Below, piece by piece: positions 10,345 to 21,649 of a stretch of 64,000 bases of DNA. Location of the stretch: assembly GCA_022410635.1 (NCBI GenBank), contig JAJVDF010000654.1, positions 514,951-578,950 on the forward strand, read 5' to 3'. Numbering within the stretch: the stretch's first letter is position 1; each line of letters begins with the position of its first letter. This DNA comes from Tretioscincus oriximinensis (lineage: Eukaryota; Chordata; Lepidosauria; Squamata; Gymnophthalmidae). The translations under genes were made by a program, and so were the position numbers. The notes beneath the pieces are model-generated. The model made no database searches and was not told the DNA's origin. It was given only the letters and a program-made list of their open reading frames with translations.

Positions 10345-12055
10345 TCTACAAATTCCAGTACATTTGCAAGAGGCTGAACGCATAATACCTGTTAACATTT
10401 CAGTTTCTTGAGGGCTCTCTTGACACACGCACCCCCCCGCAATTATTGGATTGCAACATTCATACTCACTTTACGGTTCTATCCCCAAGTGGTTGAGTCC
10501 AAAGAAGCAGCTGTGTTGAAAAAGGTACCTGTTGGACCTTATTTGTGACATCTGAGGTATTATACGGGATAATCTGCCAGGACAATAGTACTGTCTGTAT
10601 ACCTTCTTGCAATATATTTTTATTTTTAAATTTAATTCATGTATGGATACAGTATCCTGTAATTCCACAGTGAATGCCTGAATCACCACAGAGTTTGCTG
10701 ACCCAACACACCACAGTTTACCAAATTTGGGTTTGATTAACACAACCTGAAAGAAGACTTTTACTATTATTATACAAAATATTAAACTTAGCCTTCCACA
10801 TTCTTCCATACCAGTGAAATGCAGCAGAGTTTCTCTTAAACTTGCATAAGAAAAACAAACAAACCTGTAATATTAACTTCCCAAGAAAAATAGTTCCTGA
10901 ACCTCAGAAGTCCTCTCATTTTTAAACCTTGCTTATTCTAATACCTTTTTTTCCAGCGTTTTGTTTTTTGCAAAGGAGAAATTGGACGTTCAGCTATGTT
11001 CTGTGTAGTCCTCCAAGACCAGAAGAAACCAGAGCTGCCAGGAAACTAACCATGAATAAATAGCTTGTACTTGGTTGACAAAATGTGGTCATAAAGCCTA
11101 ACTATACTTCAATAGCAGTTTAGGCTGCCTCAGCCTCATCCATCTGACAAGATGGCTCTTTGTTGGTGAGGAACTGCTGAAGGAACCTCATTTCTGAAGA
11201 CCTGAGGTTGTCCATCTTCTCAAAGGCCAAGATGGGACTGGAATATCCCTACTTCAAGGCACTTTTGTCGGAACAAAGTTCCCCGTTCCAGAATCCTCAT
11301 ATCATGGACTCTTCCCTGAGGCCTGGCTCACAAAACCCCTCCAAGTCACAATTACAGTCCCTATGGCAACTGTCACACCTGGTGAATTTGTTCATGCAAA
11401 GGTTAGACAACCTTCACAAGAGGTCTCTCCTCCAAAGTTGGGTCCGAATTAATGGATTTGTTCTCCATTGTTCTCCATTTGACTTTGCTCCCCATATATT
11501 TTCTTCCACGTGGAACCTTTTGCTTTGTCCCAGGCCCCATGTTTATGGAGAACTTGCCTGAGTTGTTTTATGGTCCCGGCCTCCAAACTGTCAACTGTGA
11601 TGAATGTCGGCACTTCAGCCAAGCACCACCATATGGAATGTTTCCCTTTATAACCTGAATCCCAAATGTGTTTGAGAAGTAGAGCGACATATAAAATTTC
11701 TTTTGTGGCTGACATAGAATTCAGTCCCTTTATGGTCTGTATGACACATTATCTGAAATCCTTTGTCAGCAGTTTGGTGGCCCTGCGGCCCACCTGGTGG
11801 GATTCAATACCGGGACCTAAGGATATTAAATATATCATTTGACTGGCTTCTTTCGGAATTGTAGCATACTTTTTGCCTTTCCTAATTTAGCAACTTCTTT
11901 ATTGGATGGTTTCGTATCTGTATTAGAATGCAGCTTCATCCACATAAAAGATCCTTCAGGGTATTAGGATTTGATAGACTATGGGAAAACGGTGTTGAAG
12001 TATGCTGTGAAGTTCCCTGCTATGAAGCATGGCTGTGAACGCTAGATTTATTTAT
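10345..12055. other. Unassigned intergenic DNA
   Basis: No repeat or gene recognised. The frames at 11208-11561 (+) and 11449-11715 (-) overlap, lack known motifs, and look like chance open frames. Confidence 0.4.
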
Positions 12056-12059
12056 TCGT

Positions 12060-12325
12060 TTATTTATTTGCTTGTTTACATTTATATTCTGCCCTTTACC
12101 CAAATGTCTTCGGGTGGATCGCAGCAAAAAATATATATAAAAAGAAGAGGAGTCTGTTCCCGAAAGGAATCAAAATGGCTTACATAACCTTCTATTCTTC
12201 TCTTTTCAACAGCTACCTTGTGAGGTAGGTAGTGCTGAGAAAGCTCTGATGGCTTCATGGAGGAGCGCAGTCTTGAACCAGGAGACTTCCAGATTAGACT
12301 CGGACCACTCTGTTGTGAAGAGACG
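12060..12325 (-). repeat. Sauria-type SINE with L2-like tail, inverted
   Basis: Begins with TTTATATTCTGCCCTTTACC, continues with CCTTGTGAGGTAGGTAGTGC (inverse of the CTACYTCACAGGGTG block) and ends at CTTGAACCAGGAGACTTCCA (inverted box B). Contains a short internal insertion. Confidence 0.6.
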
Positions 12326-12365
12326 GACAAAAGGTTATGTTTGATTCCTTTTCTTCCCCTTCTCT

Positions 12366-12665
12366 AATGGTGCAGTCGTTAAGAGGCAGTCTTTCATGTG
12401 AGAGATCTGTTCTCGAAGCCCTGTGTCAGACATGGAGAGGGGTGGGCGCCCTCTACTGGCCTCAACTTCAGCAAACTCAGCTATTCGAAAGAAAGTAGAT
12501 TTGCAATCTACATTTCAAGTAGATTCATGAGTACCACCGCTAATCTGGTAGGGAAGATAGAACAAATGTAAACCTTTGGGGAGAAAATTAACCTTGTAAG
12601 CCGCCCTGTTTGGGGAGAAGGGCAGGGTATAAAAAACAGACTCTGCTTCCTTCTCCTTCCCTCCA
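12366..12665 (+). repeat. tRNA-derived SINE (TTC family)
   Basis: GGTGCAGTCGTTAAGAGGCA (box A region), TTCTCGAAGCCCTGTG (box B region), then the body and a 3' end GGGCAGGGTATAAAAAACAG followed by a degenerate TTCC tail. Confidence 0.75.
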
Positions 12666-12669
12666 AGAT

Positions 12670-13160
12670 GGCAGCCACCAGCAGCAGCTGAAGTAAACAA
12701 TGGCTGCCTCCTCACAAGGTTTTATTACCGTGATGATTACTTACACGATTAAGAATTCGCCCCACTTTGGGAAGGACTCGGAAGAAAGCTCCGTTGCNCT
12801 GAAATATCCTATTTGGTTGTTTGAGCTGTGCTTAGCATTGTAATCCAGCAGCAGAAGAATGGCCTCCCTTGAACAAGGGACCTTCGCAGGAAAGTGTAGC
12901 ATGAAAACTGAATTTGTCAAGAAGCTCAGTATTTATTTGCAGTTGGAACAGGGATTATCCTCATACAGTGCGTGTTAATTTGCCTAGCAGGCAAGCGACG
13001 TTATCAGCAACTGTTCTGTGGACAGTCTAATTATGCTTCCGTCAACAGCATAATTATCACTGCGATAGCTGCATTTCAGGTTGAAATTCTCCTCTGACCT
13101 GTACACACACACACACATAAATATGTTGGCAAAATTGAAAATAATCCCTAAAACGTCATT
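12670..13160. other. No recognised feature
   Basis: No gene or shared repeat seen. A short (CA)n lies at 13103-13116. Confidence 0.4.
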
Positions 13161-13162
13161 GA

Positions 13163-13575
13163 GAACAGAATTCTTCTTCTTCTTCTTCTTCTTCTTCTTC
13201 TTCTTCTTCGACATCTTTCTCTTCCTCATCTTCCTTCTTTTTCTGCTAGACTAACACGGCTATTTCTCTGAAATTGACTTCTTTTTCTTGTCCTTCCACC
13301 CCCTCTTCTTTCTCTTCTTCCTCTTCTTCATTCTTCTTCCTCGTCTTCCTCTTCTTCATCCTCTTCTTTCTCTTCTTCTTCCTTCTTCCTATTCTTCCTT
13401 CTTATTCTTCCTTGTCTTCCTCTACCTCGTCTTCCTCTTCTTTCTCTTCTTTCTTTCTCTTCTTTCTTCCTATTCTTCTTTCACTTCCTCGTCTTCTTCT
13501 TCTTTATTCTCTTCTTCCTCTTCTTCTTCCTCCTCCTTCCTTTTCTTTTTCCTCTTCTTCTTGCTTCTCCTCCTG
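13163..13575. repeat. Long pyrimidine (TTC/TCC) tract
   Basis: Starts as pure (TTC)n at 13170-13208 and degenerates into CTT/CCT text to about 13575. It is broken only at 13241-13277 by a non-pyrimidine piece. Frames through it (Ser/Phe/Leu strings) are not genes. Confidence 0.9.
13241..13277 (+). repeat. End piece of the 58.9-kb palindromic repeat family
   Basis: TCTGCTAGACTAACACGGCT followed by ATTTCTCTGAAATTGA matches 59053-59090 and 37720-37757 almost exactly. It sits inside the pyrimidine tract. Confidence 0.7.
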
Positions 13576-13599
13576 CTCCTTTTAGCAGCTTGCTGATAG

Positions 13600-14355
13600 A
13601 TATCTCTGGCTGCAGCAGGTTCAGTTAACACTGTTTGTTCTAGAGATCAGAACCAAGAGGAGGTGAGACTTCATTTGCAGACATTATCTCATGTCTTCCT
13701 GTGATGTCCTTTCCTCACAGGCCTAAGGGAAATTTATGGGCCATTCAGACAAGTTGTAAGTGCAGGATCTTTTAATTGATGTTAGGCCTCTATCTTGAAT
13801 GAGCTTGTATGCTGTTCACCCACTTTGCAAGACAAGGGGAAGGCAAGGGGAAAAAACAAGGGCTGACAACAACGATTATAGCCAGATTGTATCTCAATCA
13901 TTTTCATTCACTTCTTTCGTCTCCCTTTCTGGACCCACTGAGCAGCCANAAGGGGTTGGCATAAGGTTACCACATAAAACCCAGGATAAAACTTTTGCTC
14001 CCTTAATGGATATAGAAGAGAGGAATTTTCACCAGCTTATCATNCCTGCAGCACCCGGGGATGGGTGTCACTTGTTCCCACCCAAAANTGCAGTGATTTT
14101 CCTTGCTTCTCCAGATTCCGATCTTTGGTGCTGCTTCTGGCTCCACTATGAGCCAGAAACAGCNGCAAGGGTCACAATCCCTGGTTTTATGCAAATGAAA
14201 ACTTATGCAAAACCATGGATTTAAAAAGAGCCCCACAAGCGCTAGCCATGGCTTTGCTATCTCCCTGCCATGTCAGGCTCCCAAAACGGAGACAAAATGG
14301 GGCAGGGAATGAGAATAAATAGCAAAGTGGATTTAGATCCACTTTGTTGTTTCCC
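13600..14355. other. No recognised feature, ends at a gap
   Basis: Several isolated Ns. The 13799-14224 frame contains three unknown residues and no motif. No repeat seen. Confidence 0.4.
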
Positions 14356-14405
14356 NNNNNNNNNNNNNNNNNNNNNNNNNNNNNNNNNNNNNNNNNNNNN
14401 NNNNN
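14356..14405. other. Assembly gap (50 N)
   Basis: Run of exactly 50 N, probably a placeholder of arbitrary length. Confidence 0.99.
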
Positions 14406-14745
14406 CTCTTAATACACCCCAGGATTGTGTTTGCCTTTTTTAGCGGCTGTTTCACCCTGTTGGCTCACGTTTAGTCTGTGATCTGTGCACTGGCACTACC
14501 CCCGGATCCTTTTTACAGGTGCTTCTACTGAGGCAGATTCCTCCCGTTCTGTACCTGCGGTTTTCATTTTTCTTACCCAGCTGTGGGGACTTGCATTACC
14601 CCCTGTTGAATACCGTTTGGTTAATTTCAGCCCATTGCTCCCGTTCGTCTAGATCTCTTTGAATCCTCTCTCTCTCGTTTAGCACTAGCAACCCATCCTA
14701 GCTTTGTGTTACTGGCAGATTTGATCCGTTTTCACTCGGTTCTCC
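14406..14745 (-). repeat. CR1 LINE 3' region, inverted
   Basis: The text CCAGGATTGTGTTTGCCTTT, TTTAGTCTGTGATC, GGACTTGCATTACCCC, then GATCTCTTTGAATCC matches the inverted CR1 reverse-transcriptase C-terminus seen again at 62270-62450. Confidence 0.75.
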
Positions 14746-14757
14746 CACCCAAGCCTC

Positions 14758-14840
14758 CTGGGGCCTGCCATAGCATACACTAGCATGCAAGTAACAGCCC
14801 CCATTCCGAGTTACCTCCCGGAATAACACCCAATGTAGTC
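14758..14840. repeat. Fold-back element remnant (half-site)
   Basis: GGGCCTGCCATAGCATACAC TAGCATG matches the loop-side arm of the fold-backs at 53.8 and 59.7 kb. The partner arm was not found here. Confidence 0.5.
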
Positions 14841-14844
14841 AGGG

Positions 14845-15810
14845 CCCAAATTCCGAGGTAGGCGAAAGGTAGGTTATGTGCAACCCACACAGCCTTGTCG
14901 TTTTGTCGTCCCTGCGTGTGATGCAGTGGCCGTGTGCCCGCGCTTTGCCATTGGCCAATGTGGCATGCCATCTATCCATCTGCTGATTTGGGGACAGCAG
15001 CTGCAACCCCTTTACCAAGCCATCTACAGTCTATGTGCCGTGCGCCAGTGGGCGGTGTGCAGCCCTGCACGTTTTTGCAATCAACCTTAGTGCAAAAATG
15101 TGTGGACTTGCTGGAAAGTGAGCAGCCTCGGCGCATACGTATGCCGTGCGTGGGCGGTCAGCAAAAACACGCACACGCTTGAGAATAGAGGCTTATTGCA
15201 ATTTGTTTATCACGGGGAGGCAGAGCTTCTCGGGCTTCTTAACAAGGGCTGATTGCCCCCTAGTGGATGGACGGGGGCAACACGGGGTGTTTTGAAACCC
15301 ACCAGTTCGAAGTGGACGTACCCAGTTATTGTTCTTCCAAGGGAAGAAGGGAAGGAAAATAAAAAACACAGGAAGGAAGGGGGGGTGGGTTGGAGAATGG
15401 ATTCAAATGGTGGCTTTGCAGGATAATTCCAATGCATTATTTTTATAGCATCATTCAAGCTGGAGCTTTAATTCTTATGCAAGAGGTTTTGGCAGAAGGA
15501 TCTGTATGTCATAATGGGATGAACAAGCTCTAGTGAAGGATCATGGGGGGAAACAATTAACAAAAGGCCATCTCACAACAGCAGCCTTAGCAAGCTAGCA
15601 TGGGCGACAGGCTCCTAAGGGGAACAATAGGCTGATGGTGAAGATGCCCACAGGCAGGCGAATGGGAATCACTGGTTGAAGTCACCTATGGTGTGGATCT
15701 TTTCCATGCTGTCTTTTGCCTCTTGCATAGGCTTGGAGGGGTTGCTGTTGTTTTTTTTTAGATTAAAACATTTTAATATATGTTTTGAGCAGTATTTATA
15801 TTCACACATA
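14845..15810. other. No recognised feature
   Basis: Moderately CpG-containing unique sequence without a credible gene. The local GCGCATACGTATGCCGTGCG string (about 15130) is a short palindrome-like patch. Confidence 0.4.
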
Positions 15811-16379
15811 AAACGTTTCAGATTTTCTGAGGCCCACACCAGGGTAATTAATATTCGTGCTAATTTGTGTATTCATAAATATGCAAATTACCCATCAACA
15901 TGCATTCCTTTCTGACTGCTTGGGCAACAGGGTGGATATTGTGGCACCCCTGACTGTGAGGGTCATCGAATAGTAGGGCCCTCAGGTAGGGGTCGCCACA
16001 TATTTTTGGTGGCAGCGGTGGGATCCGGCAGAAAGATCCAGTGTGGGATCCGGCAGAAGGATCCAGTGTGGGATCTGACAGAAGGATCCAGTGATCGTCA
16101 CTTATAATTGGTGGCAGATTTAGTGGGATCCAGTAGGATCCAGTGCATAATAGTAGCGTGGTTTAATAGAACCCAATTGGAACTAACAGAGGTACATGAG
16201 GTAATTGTACTGGTGTAGGTAGTGTACCTTCTGTCGAATTGAGAACAGATTCACGAGGTATAGACTTGGGTATTGTAGTGAATCTGGTTATAACACCTGT
16301 TTCTGAGGAGAAAGTTTGTTGTAGTGTNAACAACAATTGGAAATAACAATAAAGATAGCAGAATTGAGCAATAAATTTC

Positions 16380-16830
16380 ATGGAAACTAGAGCCAGGGCC
16401 ATGGAGAGAACTCAGGTTGCTGAAGGTGGCAGCGTGGGTGAAATGGAAGGGGCTCAGGCTCCACGGGTGGCAGACAAGGAGCTAGCTATCCTGAAATTAA
16501 GGTTGGAACACGAAGCCTTAATGAAGAAGCTTGAAGTAGAAGAGAGAATTAAAAAGCTTGAATTAGAAGAAAAATTGAAAACAGGCATAATAATATGAGC
16601 TGCCAGTGGATGGGGCCTAGGAGCCGTTCTTAGTCAGGAGGGGACAGAGGGGCAACAACATCCTGCCCTGTTCCTCAGCAAAAAGCTAACTGAAGCAGAA
16701 GCCCGTCTACCTACCATTGAGCGGGAATGCCTAGCCATCATTTGGGCCTTGAAGAAACTCTGCCCTTACCAATGGGGCTGGCCATTCATGCTTCAGGCAG
16801 AACATAATTCCTTGTGCTGGTGTGGAAAGG
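16380..16830 (+). pseudogene. Gag-start and RNase H remnants of the LTR element
   Basis: An ATG at 16380 opens a 72-residue frame, rich in Glu/Lys/Leu, that resembles the coiled N-terminal part of reptile Ty3/gypsy-type Gag proteins (weak). After its stop, about 16603-16815 in plus-strand translation reads ASGWGLGAVLSQEG, then LFLSKKLTEAEARL, then ERECLAIIWALKKL. This is the layout of a gypsy-type RNase H domain. Everything between gag and RNase H is deleted, so no functional polyprotein can be made. Confidence 0.7.
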
Positions 16831-17207
16831 CTGTGAGAGGTGGTCAAAAACTACAAAAATGGCAGCACTTGTCGGAGGAGAGCCCTGGTGACATCATCCA
16901 AGGTGGCCGAGGCCTTGTCCAGGCGTCCAGGACCAGCGGAGGAGCCGGAGACCAGGACCTGATGGCAGCAACACCCGGAGGAGTGACGGAGATTCAACCA
17001 GCATTGGAGTTGTACTGGATCTTCATGGAAGATCTTTCATCCAGACCCAGAAGCAGCAGGGGCCTCTTGAAGGACTTTGAGCTCAGAGACTCATGAGGCT
17101 TTTATAGACATTGTATATATTGGGTCTCTTACTTATTGCTGCAATTGACCAAGGGCCTTGCTAAAAAGTGGCAAGCCCCTGTGGTCAATCTTGTTGGTGG
17201 GAGGAGT

Positions 17208-17949
17208 TGTGGCGTCCTCCATTTTAGAGGTTTGTGTTTCTTTAATAAACTTACCAGTTATCCCAGAGGGAGGGGGGAAGAGCAGGCCTGGGCAGGGGCG
17301 TGGCTTCCTGAATCCCTGATTGGGAGGGGGCATGGCTGGAGGAGCCAGCCAATGGGGCCTCGAGTAGCCGGCTGGTCAGGAGATAAAAGGAGAGCTGACC
17401 AGGGCTTGAGGCCTTTTCTGTCGGAGAGGCTTGTGGTGTAGCAAGTTGACAGAGGGNTCCGCTTCTGATCTGCCTCAGAGGGAGGNGGTTGAAGTGTANG
17501 GTGGCCTGGAGGAGTCAAAGTGGAGGCTTGACTTGGAGCTGGAACAAATAAAGTGACACAGGGCCTGTCTCTTTAAGGATCTGGAAACTAATGTTGCTCT
17601 TGCTTGGTGTTTGTGCTTGAGTCAGGCTTACTTTATAAAAGCCGAAGCTTTATTATTCTAATCTTTCTTCTATTCCTTATTTGTAAATAATAAACTTATT
17701 ATTTGTTTCAATTCAAACATCTCTTTCTTTCTTTTATTTCTGTAGCCACAAAATATAAGCACGCTACTGGTGGGGGCTGTGAATAAAGCCCTCATCCTGA
17801 GGTAAACTCTGAGGCCTTGTGTAGGCCGGAGGATAGTCCTGTTGCTCCAAGCAGTCGTGGGTGCTGGCTTGGGCAACAGGGTGGATATTGTGGCGCCCCT
17901 GACTGTGAGGGTCATCTAATCGTAGGGCCCTCAGGTAGGGGTCGCCACA
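17208..17949 (+). repeat. 3' LTR of the gypsy-like element
   Basis: Begins TGTGGCGTCC and ends GGTCGCCACA (TG...CA, with an inverted TGTGGCG/CGCCACA end), 742 bp. A TATA-like GAGATAAAAGGAG lies near 17380 and polyadenylation signals AATAAA near 17545 and 17687. Confidence 0.75.
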
Positions 17950-18399
17950 ATTACCGCTCAAGAAATCTGTGAAGCGTGTGAGAATTTTTTAAGTGTGTGA
18001 GAATTTTTGTACATCAGATTTTTAAATTTTTTTTAAAGAGGGGAGGGTGCCTTCAGGAGCTGGTTCCAGGTTGCTGGAGGCCCCTAGTGGTGGTGCAGTG
18101 TATCGTTTTCTTTAAAAAATCATTCTTTAAGTATGCGAGAATTGTTTGAAGTGCATGAGAATTTTTATTTTTTACTGAGTGGAAGGTGCCTTCAGGAGCT
18201 GGCCCTGGTTGCCAGAATCCCCTAGTGGTGGTGCAGTGATTTAAAAAAATTCATTTTTTTAAAAAAAAGTTTTAATTTGTTTTTCCTCAGCAAAACGTGG
18301 GGATATGGCGCCCCCCAGGAGTGCGGAGTAGACACCCCAAAACCGGGTTTCCCCCCNAAAAAAGTGGGCATCTGGTCAGCCTACTAATACACAATGTAC

Positions 18400-18838
18400 T
18401 TCACTTCTTTGGCTAAAAGAGTTTCCATCGGGAAAGTTTATCTTTATTTCATAGGTTCACTCCTTAGCTTGCCTTCTAAATAGTTCTTCACCATCAACCA
18501 TTTTTTGCTTACAATCTCTTACTTTCTATATATTCTCTGGATTATTTATTCTACAGTTGGAGATTTCAATTGCAATCACATTGGTTATAGATTCATATAT
18601 TTTCTGTATTGACTATATCATGCAATCCTTCCAATTTCAGCACACACTGAAATATATTATCAATAATTTATCTTACCCCTACTGGCCTAATAGTACCCAA
18701 GTCTCCATGTAATATTGCCATTTTACTTGTTATATTTATTTGCAATGTAAATATATATTGTTTTTTCCCATTCCACTTTATTCCAAAATTCCTGAACNTT
18801 TTGGCATTCCCATACCATATGTATAAATGAACCTCTTT
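18400..18838 (-). repeat. L1-like LINE fragment, inverted
   Basis: Shares text with 36270-36715 (TTACAATCTCTTACTTTCTA, GGATTATTTATTCT, TTTTGGCATTCCCATACCA). The inverse of the last string encodes a WYGNAKK-like L1 ORF2 C-terminal piece. Confidence 0.6.
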
Positions 18839-18840
18839 GC

Positions 18841-19208
18841 TAGGCTGACCAGATGATCCATTTTGGGGAGGAGAAACCGAGTTTTGGGGTATCTAACCTG
18901 CTCTCTCAGGGGGGCAATTTCCCCATTTTCTTGCTGAGGAAAAAAACATTTTTTTTAAATTACTGCACCACCACTAGGGGGCTCTGGCAACCTGGGGCCA
19001 GCTCCTGAAGGCACCCTCCATAGTAAAAAATAAAATAAAATGCTAATTTCTTGCGCACTTCAAAAAATTCTCACACACTTTGAAAAATTCTTGGGCAAGG
19101 ATTTCGGAAAGGTATGCATGTTGGTGGGTGATTTGCATATTAATGAATATGCAAATTAGCATGAATATTAATTACTACAGTTTGGGCCTCAGAAAATTTG
19201 TTCAGTCA
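18841..19208 (+). mobile_element. GGCTGACCAG MITE, copy D
   Basis: The TA-flanked start TAGGCTGACCAGATGATCC, CACCACTAGGGGGCTCTGGC block and TGCAAATTAGCATGAATATT block are all present. The right end is slightly degraded (TTGTTCAGTCAAGG). Confidence 0.8.
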
Positions 19209-19460
19209 AGGTATTGGGATAAAGAATACTTGGTTAAAAAATTGGAAATGTTTAATAGATTTCGGTGTGCAGCATCGTCAGAATGTTATAATAAGATTTG
19301 CATTAGGGCTTATTTTTTACTTTAAATTTTGTTAATATTTTTTTATTCTGTCACACTATTGTCTATCCGAGGGTGTGGGTGGAGGGAGGGTAATTTATTT
19401 TATGTTAATGTGTTTCTTCTGCTTTTGTTTGTTTTCTGTAACCAATACAAATTTAGACAA
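19205..19460 (+). repeat. Possible L1 3' end
   Basis: The AT-rich text TGGGATAAAGAATACTTGG... to GTTTTCTGTAACCAATACAA resembles an L1 3' UTR/tail. No second copy in the window confirms it. Confidence 0.3.
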
Positions 19461-19679
19461 CGAGGAAATCTGGTCAGTCTGTTATTGCTGACAACCATGC
19501 CAACACGTCCCATGAATATTAGGGGGGAAATGCAACAACAGTGCATTCATGGAATACCTTCTGCATAGACTTGTTCCTGTGATTTCAGTGCTCGTCTGCA
19601 TGGGAATAGTGGTGGTAACACACAATAGATGTGTAGTAGCAGCTGCCTGAAGTGCATTAATGTGTTCCTAAATACTCTA

Positions 19680-19960
19680 TTTATTTGAATTTTTATCCTG
19701 TCCTATTATTTATTTTTTTATTTAAAGTGATTTATATCCCACTTTTCACCCTTGGTCCCAGGACAGGTAACAAAAGATCAATATTATTGTTTTTNAAAAA
19801 AAATACATTAATCAAATGTTTAAAAAGATCGACACCCTTCCTTCCTCCAGGCAACCCACCTTTCTTCCATGGAAGGGAAGGGCAGGATGCAGAGGGAGAG
19901 ACTTAGGAGTCAGAAGCCTGGGTGGAGAGATACGTGGACACCTGCTGAGCCGCTAGGCTG
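19680..19960 (-). repeat. LINE 3'-end repeat, inverted (empty-site reference)
   Basis: TTATATCCCACTTTTCACCC...TTGGTCCCAGGACAGG, then AAAATACATTAATCAAATG and CCTTCCTTCCTCC, is homologous to 46505-46830. It lacks the fold-back insertion found there. Confidence 0.6.
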
Positions 19961-19977
19961 TTCCAGGGTGTGGGGAG

Positions 19978-20330
19978 TCACCATGGAAGAAGAGGAGGAG
20001 GAGGAGAAGAAGGAGAAGAAGAAGAAGAAGAGGCGGAGGAGGAGAAGAAGAAGAAGAGGAGGAGGAGAAGGAGAAGAAGAAGAGGAGGCGGAGGAGGAAG
20101 AGGAGAAGGAGAAGAAGAAGAGGAGGAGGAGAAGAAGAAGAAGAGGAGGAGGAGGAAAAGAAGAAGAGGAGGCAGAGGAGGAAGAGGAGAAGAATAAGAA
20201 GAGGTGAAGGAGGAGGAGAAGAAGAAGAGGAGGCGGAGGAGGAAGAGGAGAAGGAGAAGAAGAAGAGGAGGAGGAGGAGAAAAAGAAGAAGAGGAGGTGG
20301 AGGAGGAGGAGGAGGAGGAAGAGGAAGGTT
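19978..20330. repeat. 350-bp polypurine (GAA/GGA/AGG) tract
   Basis: Almost pure purine on the plus strand from 19984. It abuts the 3' end of an inverted TTC-tailed SINE (20328), so it is best read as the expanded SINE tail. Glu/Lys/Arg frames through it are artefacts. Confidence 0.9.
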
Positions 20331-20485
20331 TTTGTTCTATCTTCCCCACCAGGCTGTGGTGGTTCCCATTTATCTAGTTGCAGTCAGTTGCAATTCCTTG
20401 CGATTCTTGCTTTCAAATAGCTGGGTTGGCTAGAGCTGCAGGCTGGTAGAAGGTGCTCACCCCACCCCTCTGACACACCCCAAAG
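20328..20485 (-). repeat. tRNA-derived SINE (TTC family), inverted, head truncated
   Basis: ATCTTCCCCACCAGGCTGTG, TTTATCTAGTTGCAGTCAGT and AATAGCTGGGTTGGCTAGAG match the inverted body of the full-length copies. The tRNA-like head is mostly missing. Confidence 0.75.
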
Positions 20486-20499
20486 CCGATCACTGCGCC

Positions 20500-20750
20500 A
20501 TTCATGCCTCCTATGAGCCCCTGCATTCCAGAAGGCCTTCCCCTTCAAATCTTAATGCACTGTAAAGAAGATCTTGGAAGATGCACTTATTTTACTTGGC
20601 CGTTGATTAAATAAATGCCATTTTCTTTCCTACCTTCCGATGATTTAATGCATCAATTTTGTATTTCTGCTTTTACTGTTGGCCGGCTGAGACCTTCGGG
20701 TATAGGGAGGAGGGGTGTAAGTATAAGTAAAATAAAATAAATAAAAAGAT
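20500..20750 (+). repeat. L2-like LINE 3' end
   Basis: The 3' terminus GGCTGAGACCTTCGGGTATA GGG... runs into AAATAAATAAAAAG. It shares its tail with 48.5, 54.0 and 38.8 kb. Confidence 0.65.
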
Positions 20751-20789
20751 GATACAGAATTAACCTTAAAAAATAACAATGTCTCTGTG

Positions 20790-21435
20790 TGGGGGAAGGG
20801 AGAGCAGCTACTTCAACCAAAGGCCAGGTTGGAGTGGGGCACTTTTTGGAGATTTTCTGACTGAATGGGGGAGACTGTTCCATAGTCTGGGGGCTGCCAT
20901 GGGGAAGGCCCTGGTCCAGATTGCCACCCTGTGTGCCTCTGAGGGAGGCGGTACAGTCAAGAGGCCTCCTCTGCAGATCTCAAGGCACGGGCAGGTTGGT
21001 ACGGGTGTAGGCCTTCCTTCAGGTATTTGGAGCCCAAGATATTTAGGCCCCTATAGGTGAGAGTTAGTACCTTGAAGTGGGCTCGATATCCAGTTGGCAG
21101 CCAGTACAGCTTTTTCAAGACTGATATGTGTCCGGCCAGTTGTTCCAGCCAGTAGTCTGGCTTCTGTGTTCTGCACCAGCTGCAGCTTCTGAAACATTTT
21201 CAAGGCCATCCCCATAGAGCAGGGGTGGGCAATTAATTTTTCCCAAGGGGCTGCATGAGAAATTGGGGTGGTTTTAGAGGGCCGGATTAATATAGTTAAC
21301 TCAGTTCTACCCAATACTGTATATAATTCTGAGCTAAGAGGGGCAGGCCGGTCAGAGAGAGTAGGAGGGCCGCATGTGGCCCTCGGGCCGCCCCTTGCCC
21401 AGGCCTGCCATAGAGAATGCATTACAACGCTCCAA
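20790..21435 (-). repeat. L2-like LINE ORF2 fragment, inverted
   Basis: The inverse translation of 21110-21220 and 21408-21430 reads like the L2 reverse-transcriptase C-terminus (KLQLVQNTEARLLAGTTGRT HI). The copy at 25590-25895 is homologous. It is interrupted by a hAT MITE at 21220-21407. Confidence 0.75.
21220..21407. mobile_element. hAT-type MITE with 8-bp target duplication
   Basis: 188 bp beginning CAGGGGTGGGCAATTAAT and ending TTGCCCAGGCCTG, typical of Charlie-like hAT non-autonomous elements. It is flanked by CCATAGAG on both sides (21212-21219 and 21408-21415). Removing it restores the L2 sequence. Confidence 0.9.
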
Positions 21436-21649
21436 TCTGGAAGCTACTGTGGCCAGATCATCCCTGTCCAGAAGTGGCCACAACATTGCCTCTGGAGATG
21501 TCTCCGAAGTTCCAAGCCTGCATTCAGAAGCACCTTTGAAGGCAGATGTGGAGCAGTGCAGTGAAGCTGGATTAAAACTTAAATGTATATATGAGTGCAG
21601 TTTTAATCTACCTTCTGTCCGCTCAGGAAAAGGGCAAGCTTTGATGAAG

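Larger units (their letters stand above)
15918..17949 (+). mobile_element. Deleted Ty3/gypsy-like LTR retrotransposon
   Basis: An 83-bp 5' LTR remnant (15918-16000) and a long 3' LTR share GCTTGGGCAACAGGGTGG through GGTCGCCACA. Just after the 5' remnant, TGGTGGCAGCGGTGGGAT is a plausible primer-binding site. About 1.2 kb of internal sequence follows, holding a gag-like start and a piece of RNase H. A purine-rich GGTGGGAGGAGT immediately before the 3' LTR is a plausible polypurine tract. Most of gag and pol is missing, so the copy is defective. It lies inside a MITE. Confidence 0.75.
15815..18383 (-). mobile_element. GGCTGACCAG MITE, copy C, split by an LTR element
   Basis: The left part (15815-15917) has the inverted AATTAATATTCGTGCTAATT block. 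The element resumes at 17950 (ATTACCGCTCAAGAAATCTG) and ends at CTGGTCAGCCTA (18383). The resumed part contains an internal duplication: GTGCCTTCAGGAGCTGG and CCCCTAGTGGTGGTGCAGTG each occur twice (around 18050-18095 and 18187-18237). Confidence 0.75.

Noticed and set aside
13274..13596. Ser/Phe/Leu frames of about 100 codons
   Set aside because: Translation of a pyrimidine tract.
19869..20349. Glu/Lys/Arg and Ser/Leu frames
   Set aside because: Translation of a polypurine tract.
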